64,000 bases of DNA from Myxococcales bacterium (GTDB lineage Bacteria > Myxococcota_A > Polyangia > Polyangiales > GCA-016699535): positions 1,992,001 through 2,056,000 of the forward strand of contig CP064980.1 of NCBI GenBank assembly GCA_016699535.1, in the 5' to 3' direction. The notes beneath the pieces were generated by a model, which had not been told where the DNA came from, made no database searches, and saw only the letters and a program-made list of their open reading frames with translations. Of this stretch, positions 52,980 through 61,678 are shown one piece after another. A program made the translations under genes and the position numbers. Every line of letters starts with the position of its first letter. Within the stretch, counting starts at the first letter, position 1.

Positions 52980-55577
52980 GTGAGCCCTGAGAAACCCCGG
53001 TTTTCATCGCTGCCACCACAGCAACCCTACGAGCCGCATCCATTTTTACGATGGGTGTATCGGCGGTTTTTTAGTCATATCCACGTGGATGAGCGTTGGA
53101 GCGGAAGTGTTAGTGATGCAGCGGCACGCGGCTTAGTCGTTTACGTGATGCGGTCAATTTCGTGGCTTGATTTTCTGTGTCTCGATTTTCTATTGAAGCG
53201 TTACGGGCTCCCACTTGTTCATTTTGCCAATGATTTAGGGCTTTGGATTCTTGAACCTTTCGGAAAAGGGGAGAGACGGTTGAGTCTTCGTCGCCAAGTG
53301 CCGGAAGAAAATGCTCTACGTAAGACCTTACAGGATAAGGCGAGTGCGCTTTTGTTCTTGAGACGTCCACCAAGTCTAGCTGCGAAAGCTCGGCGTGGTG
53401 AGACTCCAAACGAAGATCTCATCAAGGTGCTGGTGGCTGAGCAACGGGCGAGTGAGCAACCGATTCTTCTGGTCCCGCAAACCTTTGTTTGGACTAAGCT
53501 GCCGCCCAACCGTCAACGCGGTTTGCTCGACATGCTCTTCGGTCCAAGCGAGTGGCCTGGCCGGTTGCGTGTGCTAACTCAGTTTATTTTAAACTATCGC
53601 AACGTTTTGCTTCGTTCAGGAAAGCCCTTTGACTTATCCGCGTTTGTTGAAGCGCATCGTGATCTTAGTGACGAACGTATTGCTGAGAAGATACGCTATG
53701 CCCTGCTGCGTCGTTTAGAACGAGAGCGAACTTTGGTTCTTGGTCCTATCAAAAAGGGACCCGCGCGTTTACGTGACGAGATTTTGCGAAGTCCTCGCGT
53801 GCGCAAGCATATGCAATCGGCGATGCGTACGACAGGAAAAGCCTTGGCAGCAATTCAAAAAGAGGCCAGCCGAGATCTAAAGAAGCTTATTGCAGCGCCA
53901 AGTTCCACTGTTTTGGCGATGTTGCATCGCATGTGCGAATGGGTTTGGCACAAGATCTACGATGGGTTGGTCGTGGATAAAGAGGGGCTTGCGAAGGTAA
54001 GGGAAGCGGCGCGGCAGGGCACCTTGGTGTTTTTGCCAAGCCATAAAAGCCACATGGACTATATCGTGCTTGACGATGTCCTCTACGCTAACGCCATCCT
54101 TCCGCCTTTGGTTGCAGCGGGTGATAACCTGAGCTTTTGGCCTATCGGACCGATTTTACGTCGCGCTGGAGCATTTTTCATTCGTCGCTCGTTTCGCGGT
54201 AGCAAGCTTTATAGCGCGTTGGTGGATGCCTATATTCGTAAGATCATTGTTGAAGGTTTTAACTTGGAGTTCTTCATTGAAGGTGGTCGGTCACGCACAG
54301 GCAAGTTGCTTATGCCTAAGTTTGGCCTGCTCTCGATGGTCGTGGATGCAATTGTAACGCTTAGAAATAAAAAGGTGTTTTTTGTTCCGATATATATTGG
54401 CTACGAGCGCATTATTGAGGAAGAGAGCTACCAGCATGAAGTGAGTGGCGGGGAGAAGCGCAAAGAGAATTTTAGTGAGTTTTTGAAAAGCACGCGTGTA
54501 CTGCGCTCGCGTTATGGGAGACTTTACGTCGAGTTTGGGCAGATTTTAGATTTTGATCAGGTTGCGCAACAGTACAAACTAAAGCGCAACCCGGAACTTC
54601 CGCAAAGTGTATCGCCACGGGATCTCAGCCCATCGATGCGTCGGGCGCTTGTCCAGCATCTTGCTCATCGAGTGGCTTACGAGATTAATAATGTTACTGT
54701 GCTTACTCCGGCTTCGCTTGTAGCGTTGGCTTTGTTGCTCCATGAAAAGCGAGGTATCCACTATTCTGAAGTGTTGCGGCTTTGCGACACGCTCCTTGTG
54801 TTACTACGCGAAAAAGGTGTGCGTTTATCCGAGCCCCTGGAAGATGAGCAGGGCAAACTTCGCGACGATGCTGTTGCTGGGGCGCTTTCGCTTTTTGTCG
54901 ACAGCCGCTTGGTGACGCAGCATGGCGATAGCGAAGATCCAATTTTGAGTGTGCCTGAAGAGCGCCGGGTGGCCCTTGAATATTACAAGAATAATATTTT
55001 GCACTTTTTTGTGCCCCGAGCGCTCAACGCCGTTGCTCTGTTGGCTGGAGGCAAGACCGAGGTTGACGCTGCCAAGTTGAAAGATCGTGTGCTCAACCTT
55101 TCGAAGTTTTTTAAACATGAATTCATTTTTCGTGTGGGTGTTAGCTTCGAGACGGCTTTTGAAGAAGAGCTTCGCGGGATGATTGATCGCGGCGAGTTTC
55201 AGAGAAAAGGGGACATGCTAGTGATAGGCGAAGGCGAAGCAGCAGCCCGGTTGTCTTTATATGCTTCGATGATTCGGAGTTATTTAGAGAGCTATTTTCT
55301 TGCTGTACGGGCTTCGCAGTTTTTAATCAAAGGGCCGATGACCCATAAAGAGTGGTCAAAAAGAGCTCTGGCGATGGGGCAACGCATGTATTTGTCGGGA
55401 GAGATTCAACGTCGAGAATCGCTTTCAAGGCCAAACCTGGACAACGCACTTAAAGCGATGCGTGACCATCACCTCGTGGCTCTGGAGTCCTCGAACGAGA
55501 TCAACCCAGGCAAGTTTCTTAAAAGCATGCAGGACGTTCAAAAATCCGAACAATACATCAAAAAATTCATTATCTAG
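52980..55577 (+). CDS. plsB: Glycerol-3-phosphate 1-O-acyltransferase PlsB
   Basis: An 865-residue enzyme that starts phospholipid synthesis by acylating sn-glycerol-3-phosphate at position 1. The acyltransferase blocks are visible: LPSHKSHMDYIVL (HxxxxD, near residue 355), GAFFIRRSF, EFFIEGGRSRTGK and VFFVPIYIGYERI. The length is close to the ~810 residues of E. coli PlsB. The start is GTG 52980, since an in-frame TAG is just upstream. The final codon and stop lie within a 9-bp sequence (TTATCTAGG) that is repeated at 56040, on the other side of the hairpin block. Confidence 0.95.
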   Translation: MSPEKPRFSSLPPQQPYEPHPFLRWVYRRFFSHIHVDERWSGSVSDAAARGLVVYVMRSISWLDFLCLDFLLKRYGLPLVHFANDLGLWILEPFGKGERRLSLRRQVPEENALRKTLQDKASALLFLRRPPSLAAKARRGETPNEDLIKVLVAEQRASEQPILLVPQTFVWTKLPPNRQRGLLDMLFGPSEWPGRLRVLTQFILNYRNVLLRSGKPFDLSAFVEAHRDLSDERIAEKIRYALLRRLERERTLVLGPIKKGPARLRDEILRSPRVRKHMQSAMRTTGKALAAIQKEASRDLKKLIAAPSSTVLAMLHRMCEWVWHKIYDGLVVDKEGLAKVREAARQGTLVFLPSHKSHMDYIVLDDVLYANAILPPLVAAGDNLSFWPIGPILRRAGAFFIRRSFRGSKLYSALVDAYIRKIIVEGFNLEFFIEGGRSRTGKLLMPKFGLLSMVVDAIVTLRNKKVFFVPIYIGYERIIEEESYQHEVSGGEKRKENFSEFLKSTRVLRSRYGRLYVEFGQILDFDQVAQQYKLKRNPELPQSVSPRDLSPSMRRALVQHLAHRVAYEINNVTVLTPASLVALALLLHEKRGIHYSEVLRLCDTLLVLLREKGVRLSEPLEDEQGKLRDDAVAGALSLFVDSRLVTQHGDSEDPILSVPEERRVALEYYKNNILHFFVPRALNAVALLAGGKTEVDAAKLKDRVLNLSKFFKHEFIFRVGVSFETAFEEELRGMIDRGEFQRKGDMLVIGEGEAAARLSLYASMIRSYLESYFLAVRASQFLIKGPMTHKEWSKRALAMGQRMYLSGEIQRRESLSRPNLDNALKAMRDHHLVALESSNEINPGKFLKSMQDVQKSEQYIKKFII

Positions 55578-55578
55578 G
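55570..55578. repeat. 9-bp direct repeat, left copy
   Basis: TTATCTAGG, overlapping the plsB stop codon; the same nine bases recur at 56040-56048. The two bracket 461 bases that contain both hairpin elements, which looks like a target-site duplication. Confidence 0.4.
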
Positions 55579-55601
55579 CGACTTATTGATACCGAGGGTA
55601 G

Positions 55602-55733
55602 GGTCAGGGCGAAGGGTTGTACTTAGGAGCCTTCAAGACTGCGTACTGCGGAAGGCTCGGAGCTTCTGTACTCCCCATGTATCAGCAGAGCGCCACGTGC
55701 AGACGCTCCTAAGTACAACCCTTCGCCCTGACC
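55602..55733. repeat. Hairpin element A (29-bp perfect inverted repeat, 74-base loop)
   Basis: Bases 55602-55630 are the exact reverse complement of 55705-55733. The 74-base loop (55631-55704) starts CTTCAAGAC, has ACTGCGGA at its 15th base and ends GCGCCACGTGCAGAC. The loop of element B, read on the other strand, is the same length plus one base each side and identical at 48 of 74 positions. Stem sequences differ between A and B but each is perfectly paired. It may encode a structured RNA or a single-stranded-DNA substrate. Confidence 0.85.
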
Positions 55734-55875
55734 TAAACCAGCAAACGTCGCACAGTTTTCAAGACCCAATCGATCATGAAATGTCTTCACTGATGATACG
55801 GTCGTGATGTGTTCGAATATGAAGTGTGATTTTATGTCAGGGTCATTCTGAGCCGTAGCGTTAGCGGTCTTGTTG

Positions 55876-56005
55876 GCTTGGAATAGGGGTGCTCATCTGG
55901 AGTGTCTGCATGTGGCGCATTAGTGATCGTGTGGGATCAAGTGAGGTCTAAGGCATCCGCAGTGGTTGGTCTTGAAGGCTCCAGATGAGCACCCCTATTC
56001 CAAGC
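55876..56005. repeat. Hairpin element B (27-bp perfect inverted repeat, 76-base loop), inverted relative to A
   Basis: Bases 55876-55902 are the exact reverse complement of 55979-56005. Read on the minus strand its loop shares the blocks CTTCAAGAC, ACTGCGGA, and GCGCCAC-R-TGCAGAC with element A. Near the loop the stem keeps GGAG as in A; further out it differs at about half the positions, each with a matching change on the other arm. The 142 bases between A and B have no gene. Confidence 0.85.
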
Positions 56006-56039
56006 AATCGTTTTGCAGGACACGATCTTCTAATAGAAG

Positions 56040-56048
56040 TTATCTAGG
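56040..56048. repeat. 9-bp direct repeat, right copy
   Basis: TTATCTAGG, identical to 55570-55578, just before the end of rlmE. See the left copy. Confidence 0.4.
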
Positions 56049-56051
56049 GAA

Positions 56052-56663
56052 TTAGGCTGTTGTTGTTTTTAAGCCTTGGCCGTAGAGGAAGACTTCTACG
56101 CTTTCTTTGCGGACGGCTTCGGGGCGGATCACCCGGGTTTTTTTAAAAGTTTTTTTCACCTGATCGTAACACGAGTCAAAATCGGGTCCTTGAAAGATTT
56201 TGGCAACAAAACGTCCTTCGGGATTTAACATGGTTTTGGCCAACTCGAGCGCGTGAAGCACTAGTTCTACGCTGCGAAAATGATCGAGTTGCTTAGTGCC
56301 TGTTGTCGATGGTGCCATGTCGCTCATCACAACGTCATAGCCTTCTGGGCAAGCCATCTCAGCGCTATCAATTTTGTAAATATCGCCTTGAATAAAATGA
56401 AGGTTTTTCAGTGGCGGCAAGCTTAGAGTGTTAAGATCAATCGCCAGGATTTTTCCTTGCTGGCCGAGTTTCCTTGAAGCGTACAGGCTCCATGAACCTG
56501 GTGCGGCGCCCAAGTCTAGAACATGTTTTGCAGACTTAAATAGAGCGGTGCGGCGGTCAATCTCTTCAAGCTTAAACACCGAGCGAGCCGGATAACCCAG
56601 CGCCTTGGCTTTTAGCGCAAAGTGGTCTTGCTCCCGGCCTCCGCTTTTGCGTTTTTTTGCCAA
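56052..56663 (-). CDS. rlmE: 23S rRNA 2'-O-ribose U2552 methyltransferase RlmE (FtsJ/RrmJ)
   Basis: A 203-residue SAM-dependent methyltransferase. The N-terminal region (YPARSVFKLEEID) carries the catalytic Lys of the K-D-K-E tetrad; the SAM motif is VLDLGAAPGSWSLYA; the catalytic Asp is in VMSDMAPSTTG; FVAKIFQG carries the second Lys. It modifies the A-loop of 23S rRNA late in 50S assembly. It lies 6 bases after rplC, so these two 50S functions share an operon. Confidence 0.95.
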   Translation of the reverse strand: MAKKRKSGGREQDHFALKAKALGYPARSVFKLEEIDRRTALFKSAKHVLDLGAAPGSWSLYASRKLGQQGKILAIDLNTLSLPPLKNLHFIQGDIYKIDSAEMACPEGYDVVMSDMAPSTTGTKQLDHFRSVELVLHALELAKTMLNPEGRFVAKIFQGPDFDSCYDQVKKTFKKTRVIRPEAVRKESVEVFLYGQGLKTTTA

Positions 56664-56669
56664 CTCGGC

Positions 56670-57341
56670 TTAGTTTTTATTGTCAGCGCGACGTGGTTTG
56701 ACCGTGCTACGGACGGTGACAACGCCTCCACGAGGGCCTGGTACTGCGCCTTTGACAAGGACGAGTTGCTCGTCATCAAGCACTTTTTCGATGCTGAGTC
56801 GAAGCATGGTGACGCGCTCGTTGCCGTATTGGCCGGCCATTTTCACGTTCGGGAAAGTACGGCCAGGCGTCATGTTGGCGCCAATTGAACCACCGTGTCG
56901 GCGGTATTCATGGGTACCATGAGTGTCTGTTGCAGCTCCGGAGAAATTCCAGCGCTTCATAACGCCGGTAAAGCCTCGGCCAATGCTGGTTCCCGAGACG
57001 TCGACGAACTGACCTGCTTCAAATATCTCCGAGGGCTTGAGTGTTTGGCCGACTTCGTATTTGGCGACGGTTTCCTCGGAGAGCCGAAACTCACGAATGA
57101 TACGAGGAGCTTTGATCCCAGCCTTTTGAAAAAGCCCTCTTGGGCTTTGTTGATAAGCTTTTCGCGCTTGCTGCCGAAGCCTAAAATTAGGGCCGAATAG
57201 CCGTCACGCTCGGTGGTTCGCTTTCCCACGACAACGCAGGGTCCAATTTGGATGGCGGTGACGCGTCCAACGCTTCCGTCTTCGCGAAAAATCTGTGTAT
57301 TTCCTAGCTTTTTTGCCGATAAGGCCCATGTTAGTATTCAT
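56670..57341 (-). CDS. rplC: 50S ribosomal protein L3, two frame breaks
   Basis: About 223 residues when repaired. Three frames together give a normal L3: MNTNMGLIGKKLGNTQIF, VGKRTTERDGYSALILGFGS, GIKAPRIIREFRLSEETVAK, FVDVSGTSIGRGFTGVMKRW, and HGTHEYRRHGGSIGANMTPG. One extra base is in the T run at 57309-57314 and one is missing at 57124-57127. L3 normally sits in the S10 operon after rpsJ. Here it is alone with rlmE, so either the S10 operon has been split in this lineage or this is a second copy. Confidence 0.93.
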
Positions 57342-57508
57342 GGTGGTGCTCCTGATGAAGCGCGGAGCATACGAGAGTTGCAGCAAAGGTCAAGCACGAG
57401 ACCTCACTATTGTGGTGTTTCTGCTGCATTTGCGCCTCGGCAACGAAAAAACGGGTCTGACCCCTTTTGGCGAGGTGGCATGTGATTTGCATCGGAGACT
57501 ATACAATA

Positions 57509-57816
57509 ATGTGTACATCCAAACGGGCTACGGCCCTGTTTTTCCTTTTTGTTAGGCCTTTAGGGCTAGTTAGCGGCGCTCCAGCGTTGGACGGACCATG
57601 AGGCTTTTTCTACCCAAGGGGCCTATTTGGACCTCGTCGAATTACCCAGCAGCCTGATTGTTGGCCGTTGTGAGCGTGGGGTACTGGCCTTTTATGCAGG
57701 GGGACTTCGCGATGAAGCGATCGTATCGAGCTCCCAGGACTGTATTTCCAGGCAGAACGTCTAGCTTGGTGATGAACTACAGCCGCGCGAAACCAGTGGA
57801 ATTGAGCGAATACTAA
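57509..57816 (+). CDS. Possible small secreted protein, frame broken (tentative)
   Basis: The 470-base gap between rplC and tatD may hold a gene of about 100 residues. ATG 57509 gives a signal-peptide-like start (MCTSKRATALFFLFV...). Skipping one base near 57577 continues as QRWTDHEAFSTQGAYLDLVE and then LPSSLIVGRCERGVLAFYAG. A further shift near 57765 would end it at 57816. The sequence looks protein-like but needs two repairs, and no family is recognised. Nothing else is seen in the gap. Confidence 0.3.
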
Positions 57817-58622
57817 GCCGGAAGCGCATCGAAGCCATAGAGTTTTTCGGCGTTTCGTGTGCTTAGCTCGCGGATGCGCTCGAGGCTTTGACCGCGTAGT
57901 TCGGCAATTTTTTTTGCCGTGTGTACAAGCAAGCTGGGTTCGTTGCGTTTGCCGCGTTTGGGTATGGGGGCCAGAAACGGTGCATCGGTTTCAATCAAAA
58001 GCGCATCGTCGGGCTGCGCCGCGGCCGCCAGTTGTATTTCAATGGCTGTTTTGAAGGTGACGATGCCGCTGAAGGAGGACACAAAGCCCAAATCCAGCGC
58101 GCGCCGCGCAAAGACGGTATCTTCACTGAAGCAATGAATCACGCCACCAATCTCAGAGGCCTTTTCTTCTTTGAGAATGCGAATCGTGTCGTCGGCTGCG
58201 TTGCGTGTGTGCACGATGATCGGTTTTTTCAGTGTCTTACCAAGTGCAATGAACTGGCGAAACACCTCTTGCTGCACCTCGTGGGGCGAATGCGAGTAGT
58301 GATAGTCAAGACCGGTCTCGCCAATGGCGACTACCTGCTTTTTTGTGGCCAGCGCTTGTAGGCTATCGAGGGTACTTTGCTGAACGTTTTTGGCATCGTG
58401 GGGATGGATCCCCACCGAGGCGACGATGTGATTTGGATACCGTTCGCTAAGAGCTATAGCGGCTTGGGCCGAGCGCAGATCCTCACCAGCGCCAATCGTG
58501 CACATCTTTAGAACACCTGCATCAAAGCTGCGTTGAAGCACGTCATCGATATCGCTTTCAAAGGAATCGAAATCGAGATGGCAATGTGAATCGAAAAAAT
58601 AGCCTTGGCTGGCACTGGGCAA
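57813..58622 (-). CDS. tatD: TatD family metal-dependent hydrolase (DNase)
   Basis: A 269-residue TIM-barrel hydrolase. Metal ligands appear in FFDSHCHLDF (HxH), AIGETGLDYHYSHSP (Glu), IVHTRNA, IHCFS and IETDAPFLAP (Asp). TatD enzymes are 3'-5' exonucleases in DNA repair or RNA turnover. The TTG start lies 1-2 bases after the metG stop; metG-tatD pairing is common in bacteria. Confidence 0.93.
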   Translation of the reverse strand: MPSASQGYFFDSHCHLDFDSFESDIDDVLQRSFDAGVLKMCTIGAGEDLRSAQAAIALSERYPNHIVASVGIHPHDAKNVQQSTLDSLQALATKKQVVAIGETGLDYHYSHSPHEVQQEVFRQFIALGKTLKKPIIVHTRNAADDTIRILKEEKASEIGGVIHCFSEDTVFARRALDLGFVSSFSGIVTFKTAIEIQLAAAAQPDDALLIETDAPFLAPIPKRGKRNEPSLLVHTAKKIAELRGQSLERIRELSTRNAEKLYGFDALPA

Positions 58623-58623
58623 T

Positions 58624-60633
58624 TTAACTTACCTTACTTCCGATGACGAGATCTTTGTCGACACCGAGCACGGACAGCCCCTCGGCATCGCTTGCTGCAA
58701 GCACCATGCCTTGAGATTCCAGGCCCATCATTTTACGAGGTGGAAGGTTAGCAACAATCGTGAGTTTTTTTCCGATGAGTTGTTCTGGCTCGTAGTGTTT
58801 GCCGATTCCAGCGAGGATTTGCCGAGGTTTGCTTTCACCAATATCGATTTGCAGCTTAAGGAGCTTGTCGCTCTTGGGTATGCGTTCTGCTTCTTTGACC
58901 TCGCCAATTCGTAACTCGACCTTGAAGAAATCATCGATACTTATGTGCCCTTCGGTCATGGCTTTATCCTTTTTATCTTTCTTGCTGGACGTTTTGGTGC
59001 TTGGCTTTGCTGGCGCTTCGACGTCGAGCACGCCCAGACGTCTTAGGATTTGTTTTTCCTGGTCTTTGTCGATGCGCGCAAAAAGCGCTGTGCCGCCTTT
59101 GGTTTGTGTGCCGGCAAGCAGGGCACCCCAAGCGTTTGGCCACAAGTCGACGTCCTCCGTTGGCATGATGGGCGCCAGTCCGAGTTGGGCGCGTAGCTCG
59201 CTGCTTTTGTTTGGCATGATGGGCCAGATCATGACACTAAGCCAACGCAGAGCTTCCATGGTGGTGTAACAGACCTCAGCCAGACGTTGTTTGTCTCCCG
59301 TTTTAGCCAGGGTCCATGGTGCGGTCTGATCCACGTAACGGTTGGCTGATGCGACAAGTTCCCAAATGGTATCAAGCGCGCGATTGGGCGCGATTGCATC
59401 CAGATGACAAGCGGCTTGTTCGCTGCAGCGGTGAGCGGTTTGGATAAGCTCCTTGTCGATATCCTGAAGCGTGCTTGGATCCACATGCGGTACCTTGGCA
59501 TTGAGATGGTTTGTGACAATACCACCGACGATGCGCTGCAATAGATTGCCAAGCCCGTTGGAGAGCTCGCCGTTGTAGCGCGCAAAGAGGCTTGCGTGAC
59601 TGAAATCACCGTCTTGGCCGAAGCCAACATCGCGCATCAGGTAGTAACGAAGTACGTCCGATCCAAAAGCAGCTACCATGGGCTCTGGCGACAGAAAGTT
59701 ACCGAGGCTTTTGGACATCTTCTCACCGTTTACGGTCAGCCATCCATGGGCCCAAACCTGGGTGGGGGGCTCAAGCCCTGCACTCATGAGAAAGGCTGGC
59801 CAGAAGACAGCATGAAAACGCAGTATGTCCTTGCCGACAATGTGTATGGTCTCGCTCTTGGGTGGCCAGAACTTATCAAAGAGCGGAGCTTGCTCTTCGC
59901 CTTCGGTAGGAGCACCTAGCGCGCTGATGTAGTTCGTGAGCGCGTCAAACCAAACATACATGACGTGCGCAGAGTTCGCTGGCACTGGTATGCCCCAACG
60001 GAAACTTGTTCTGGAAATAGACAGGTCACGCAAACCTTCTTTGACGAAGCTTTTTACTTCGTTGAAGCGGCCTTCGGGTTTTACAAAATTGGGGTGTGCC
60101 TCGTAAAAATCAAGAAGCTTTTGCGTGTATTCACTAAGTTTGAAAAAATAGCTTTCTTCTTTAATGCGTTCGACTGGTTTTTTGTGATCGGGGCATAAGC
60201 GGTCGGGGAGCAATTCTTTTTCCGTGTAGAAACGCTCGCATCCCACGCAGTACCAGTCTTCGTAGTTGTCTAGGTAAATGTCGCCGTTTGCATCGACGCG
60301 TTTCCAAAGCGCCTGGACACGTTTGCGGTGACGGGCTTCGGTCGTGCGAATAAAATCGTCGTAATGACAGTCGAGCATATCCCACGCTTCTTGGAAGGGT
60401 GGGGCCATCCGGTTGACGAACTCCTGTGGTTCAAGACCGTCTTCTTTGGCACGCCGTTCGATCTTGAGACCGTGCTCATCAAGGCCCGTCAAAAAGCGGG
60501 TGGGCCTGCCTCGTAAGCGCTGATATCGAGCGATGACGTCGGTGGCCACTGTCGAGTAAGTCGTCCCAAGGTGGGGCTTGTCGTTGACGTAATAAATGGG
60601 TGTGGTGATGTAAAAAGGCTTCACGGCGGGCAA
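58624..60633 (-). CDS. metG: Methionine-tRNA ligase
   Basis: A 669-residue class I synthetase. PIYYVNDKPHLGTTYS holds the HIGH-type motif, CVGCERFYTEKELLPDRLCPDH the knuckle Cys residues, and GEKMSKSLGN the KMSKS loop. The C-terminal ~110 residues (DDFFKVELRIGEVKEAERIP) form the tRNA-binding dimerisation domain after a Lys-rich linker. The start is TTG 60633 or GTG 60624 (MKPFYITTPIYYVN). It is downstream of holB with 3 bases between them. Confidence 0.96.
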   Translation of the reverse strand: MPAVKPFYITTPIYYVNDKPHLGTTYSTVATDVIARYQRLRGRPTRFLTGLDEHGLKIERRAKEDGLEPQEFVNRMAPPFQEAWDMLDCHYDDFIRTTEARHRKRVQALWKRVDANGDIYLDNYEDWYCVGCERFYTEKELLPDRLCPDHKKPVERIKEESYFFKLSEYTQKLLDFYEAHPNFVKPEGRFNEVKSFVKEGLRDLSISRTSFRWGIPVPANSAHVMYVWFDALTNYISALGAPTEGEEQAPLFDKFWPPKSETIHIVGKDILRFHAVFWPAFLMSAGLEPPTQVWAHGWLTVNGEKMSKSLGNFLSPEPMVAAFGSDVLRYYLMRDVGFGQDGDFSHASLFARYNGELSNGLGNLLQRIVGGIVTNHLNAKVPHVDPSTLQDIDKELIQTAHRCSEQAACHLDAIAPNRALDTIWELVASANRYVDQTAPWTLAKTGDKQRLAEVCYTTMEALRWLSVMIWPIMPNKSSELRAQLGLAPIMPTEDVDLWPNAWGALLAGTQTKGGTALFARIDKDQEKQILRRLGVLDVEAPAKPSTKTSSKKDKKDKAMTEGHISIDDFFKVELRIGEVKEAERIPKSDKLLKLQIDIGESKPRQILAGIGKHYEPEQLIGKKLTIVANLPPRKMMGLESQGMVLAASDAEGLSVLGVDKDLVIGSKVS

Positions 60634-60636
60634 GCT

Positions 60637-61666
60637 TTAGCACGTCTGCGCAAGTTCAAAAAGCATGGCTTCAAGGGTAAGTTGCGGGGTGGCGAGTTTT
60701 TCAAGGGCACGATGCGTTTTGCGAATAATCGAAAGCCGGATTAAAGCCTTGTCGCTATAAGGCTCGCGCTGCGCTAGCGCACGCTCGACTGGCAGGCTGG
60801 ATGGAGGTTCAGCCACGGATGGCAGTTGAGCTGCTAGTCGCGCAGGGACATTCAGGCCTTGGACGGCCTGGTCACGGTACAGCCAGGCAAGGGTTTGAAG
60901 TTTGATAAGTTTTTTCTCGTCGGCCGCTAAACTTTCAGCAAGATCAAAGAGCTCTGCCGGATCTTTCTTCTCGAGAGCGCGATCGATGGCTAGGGTATCT
61001 TCGATTAAATGCTCAAGAGCTGGCTCTGCTGCCAAGCTAAGCGCTCGGTCTGCCTGACCATTGCATAGAGCGATGGCCAATTGGCGTCTGGGTTGCGGTG
61101 TGTTGTGTTCTTCTAAAATGCTTTCGATCACCTCATGGGGCAGGGGCCGAAAGCGCAAGCGCTGGCAGCGTGACCGTATGGTCGATAGCAGTGCTGCAGG
61201 GCGCTCGCTCAAGAGAATAAAATGAAGGTTGTTTTTGGGTTCTTCCAAGGTCTTGAGCAAAGCATTCGCTGCTTCGGCTTGGTGTGAAGGAAAAGCTTTT
61301 TCTACTTCGGTGAAGATGACAAAGGCTGCGCGTCCTTCAAAAGGGGCGAAACGCGTAAAAGGTAAAATCTCCTCACGGATCAACTCGACTTTGACATTGC
61401 CGCTGCCCTCGGCCCGGGGCTCTACAATCCGTAGATCCGGATGGTTTCCCTCGATGGCTCGCAGACATGCCTTGCACTGCCCGCAAGCATCCTTTGTTTT
61501 TTCCGTGCAAAAAAAGCTTTGCGCAAGAGCGATTGCGGCCATTTTTTTTGCCAACGCCACTGGGCCCTTCAAAGAGGTAGCTGTGTGCCAGATGGTCGTT
61601 TTGTAAAGCGTGCTCGAGAGTTCGTAGCGCGGCGTTTTGAGCCTTGATGGTGCGAAATGCGTGCAT
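60637..61666 (-). CDS. holB: DNA polymerase III delta' subunit (HolB), one frame break
   Basis: About 343 residues when repaired. The N-terminal MHAFRTIKAQNAALRTLEHAL and Walker A GPSGVGKK are in one frame; the zinc-binding CGQCKACLRAIEGNHPDL and the sensor segments (EAANALLKTLEEP, STIRSRCQRLRF) are in another. Removing one base from the eight-T run at 61542-61549 gives GKKMAAIALAQSF. Delta' is part of the clamp loader and essential. The order holB-metG-tatD is frequent in bacteria. Confidence 0.92.
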
Positions 61667-61678
61667 AAAACGAAGTTC

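Noticed and set aside
55602..56005. Retron msr-msd region (known from myxobacteria) or integron attC sites
   Set aside because: No reverse transcriptase or integrase gene is in the window, the elements are shorter than known msr-msd loci, and the attC core motifs were not seen. A relationship cannot be fully excluded.
55602..56005. Ordinary MITE pair with terminal inverted repeats
   Set aside because: MITEs of one family share their ends; here the ends differ between the two copies while the loops are related.
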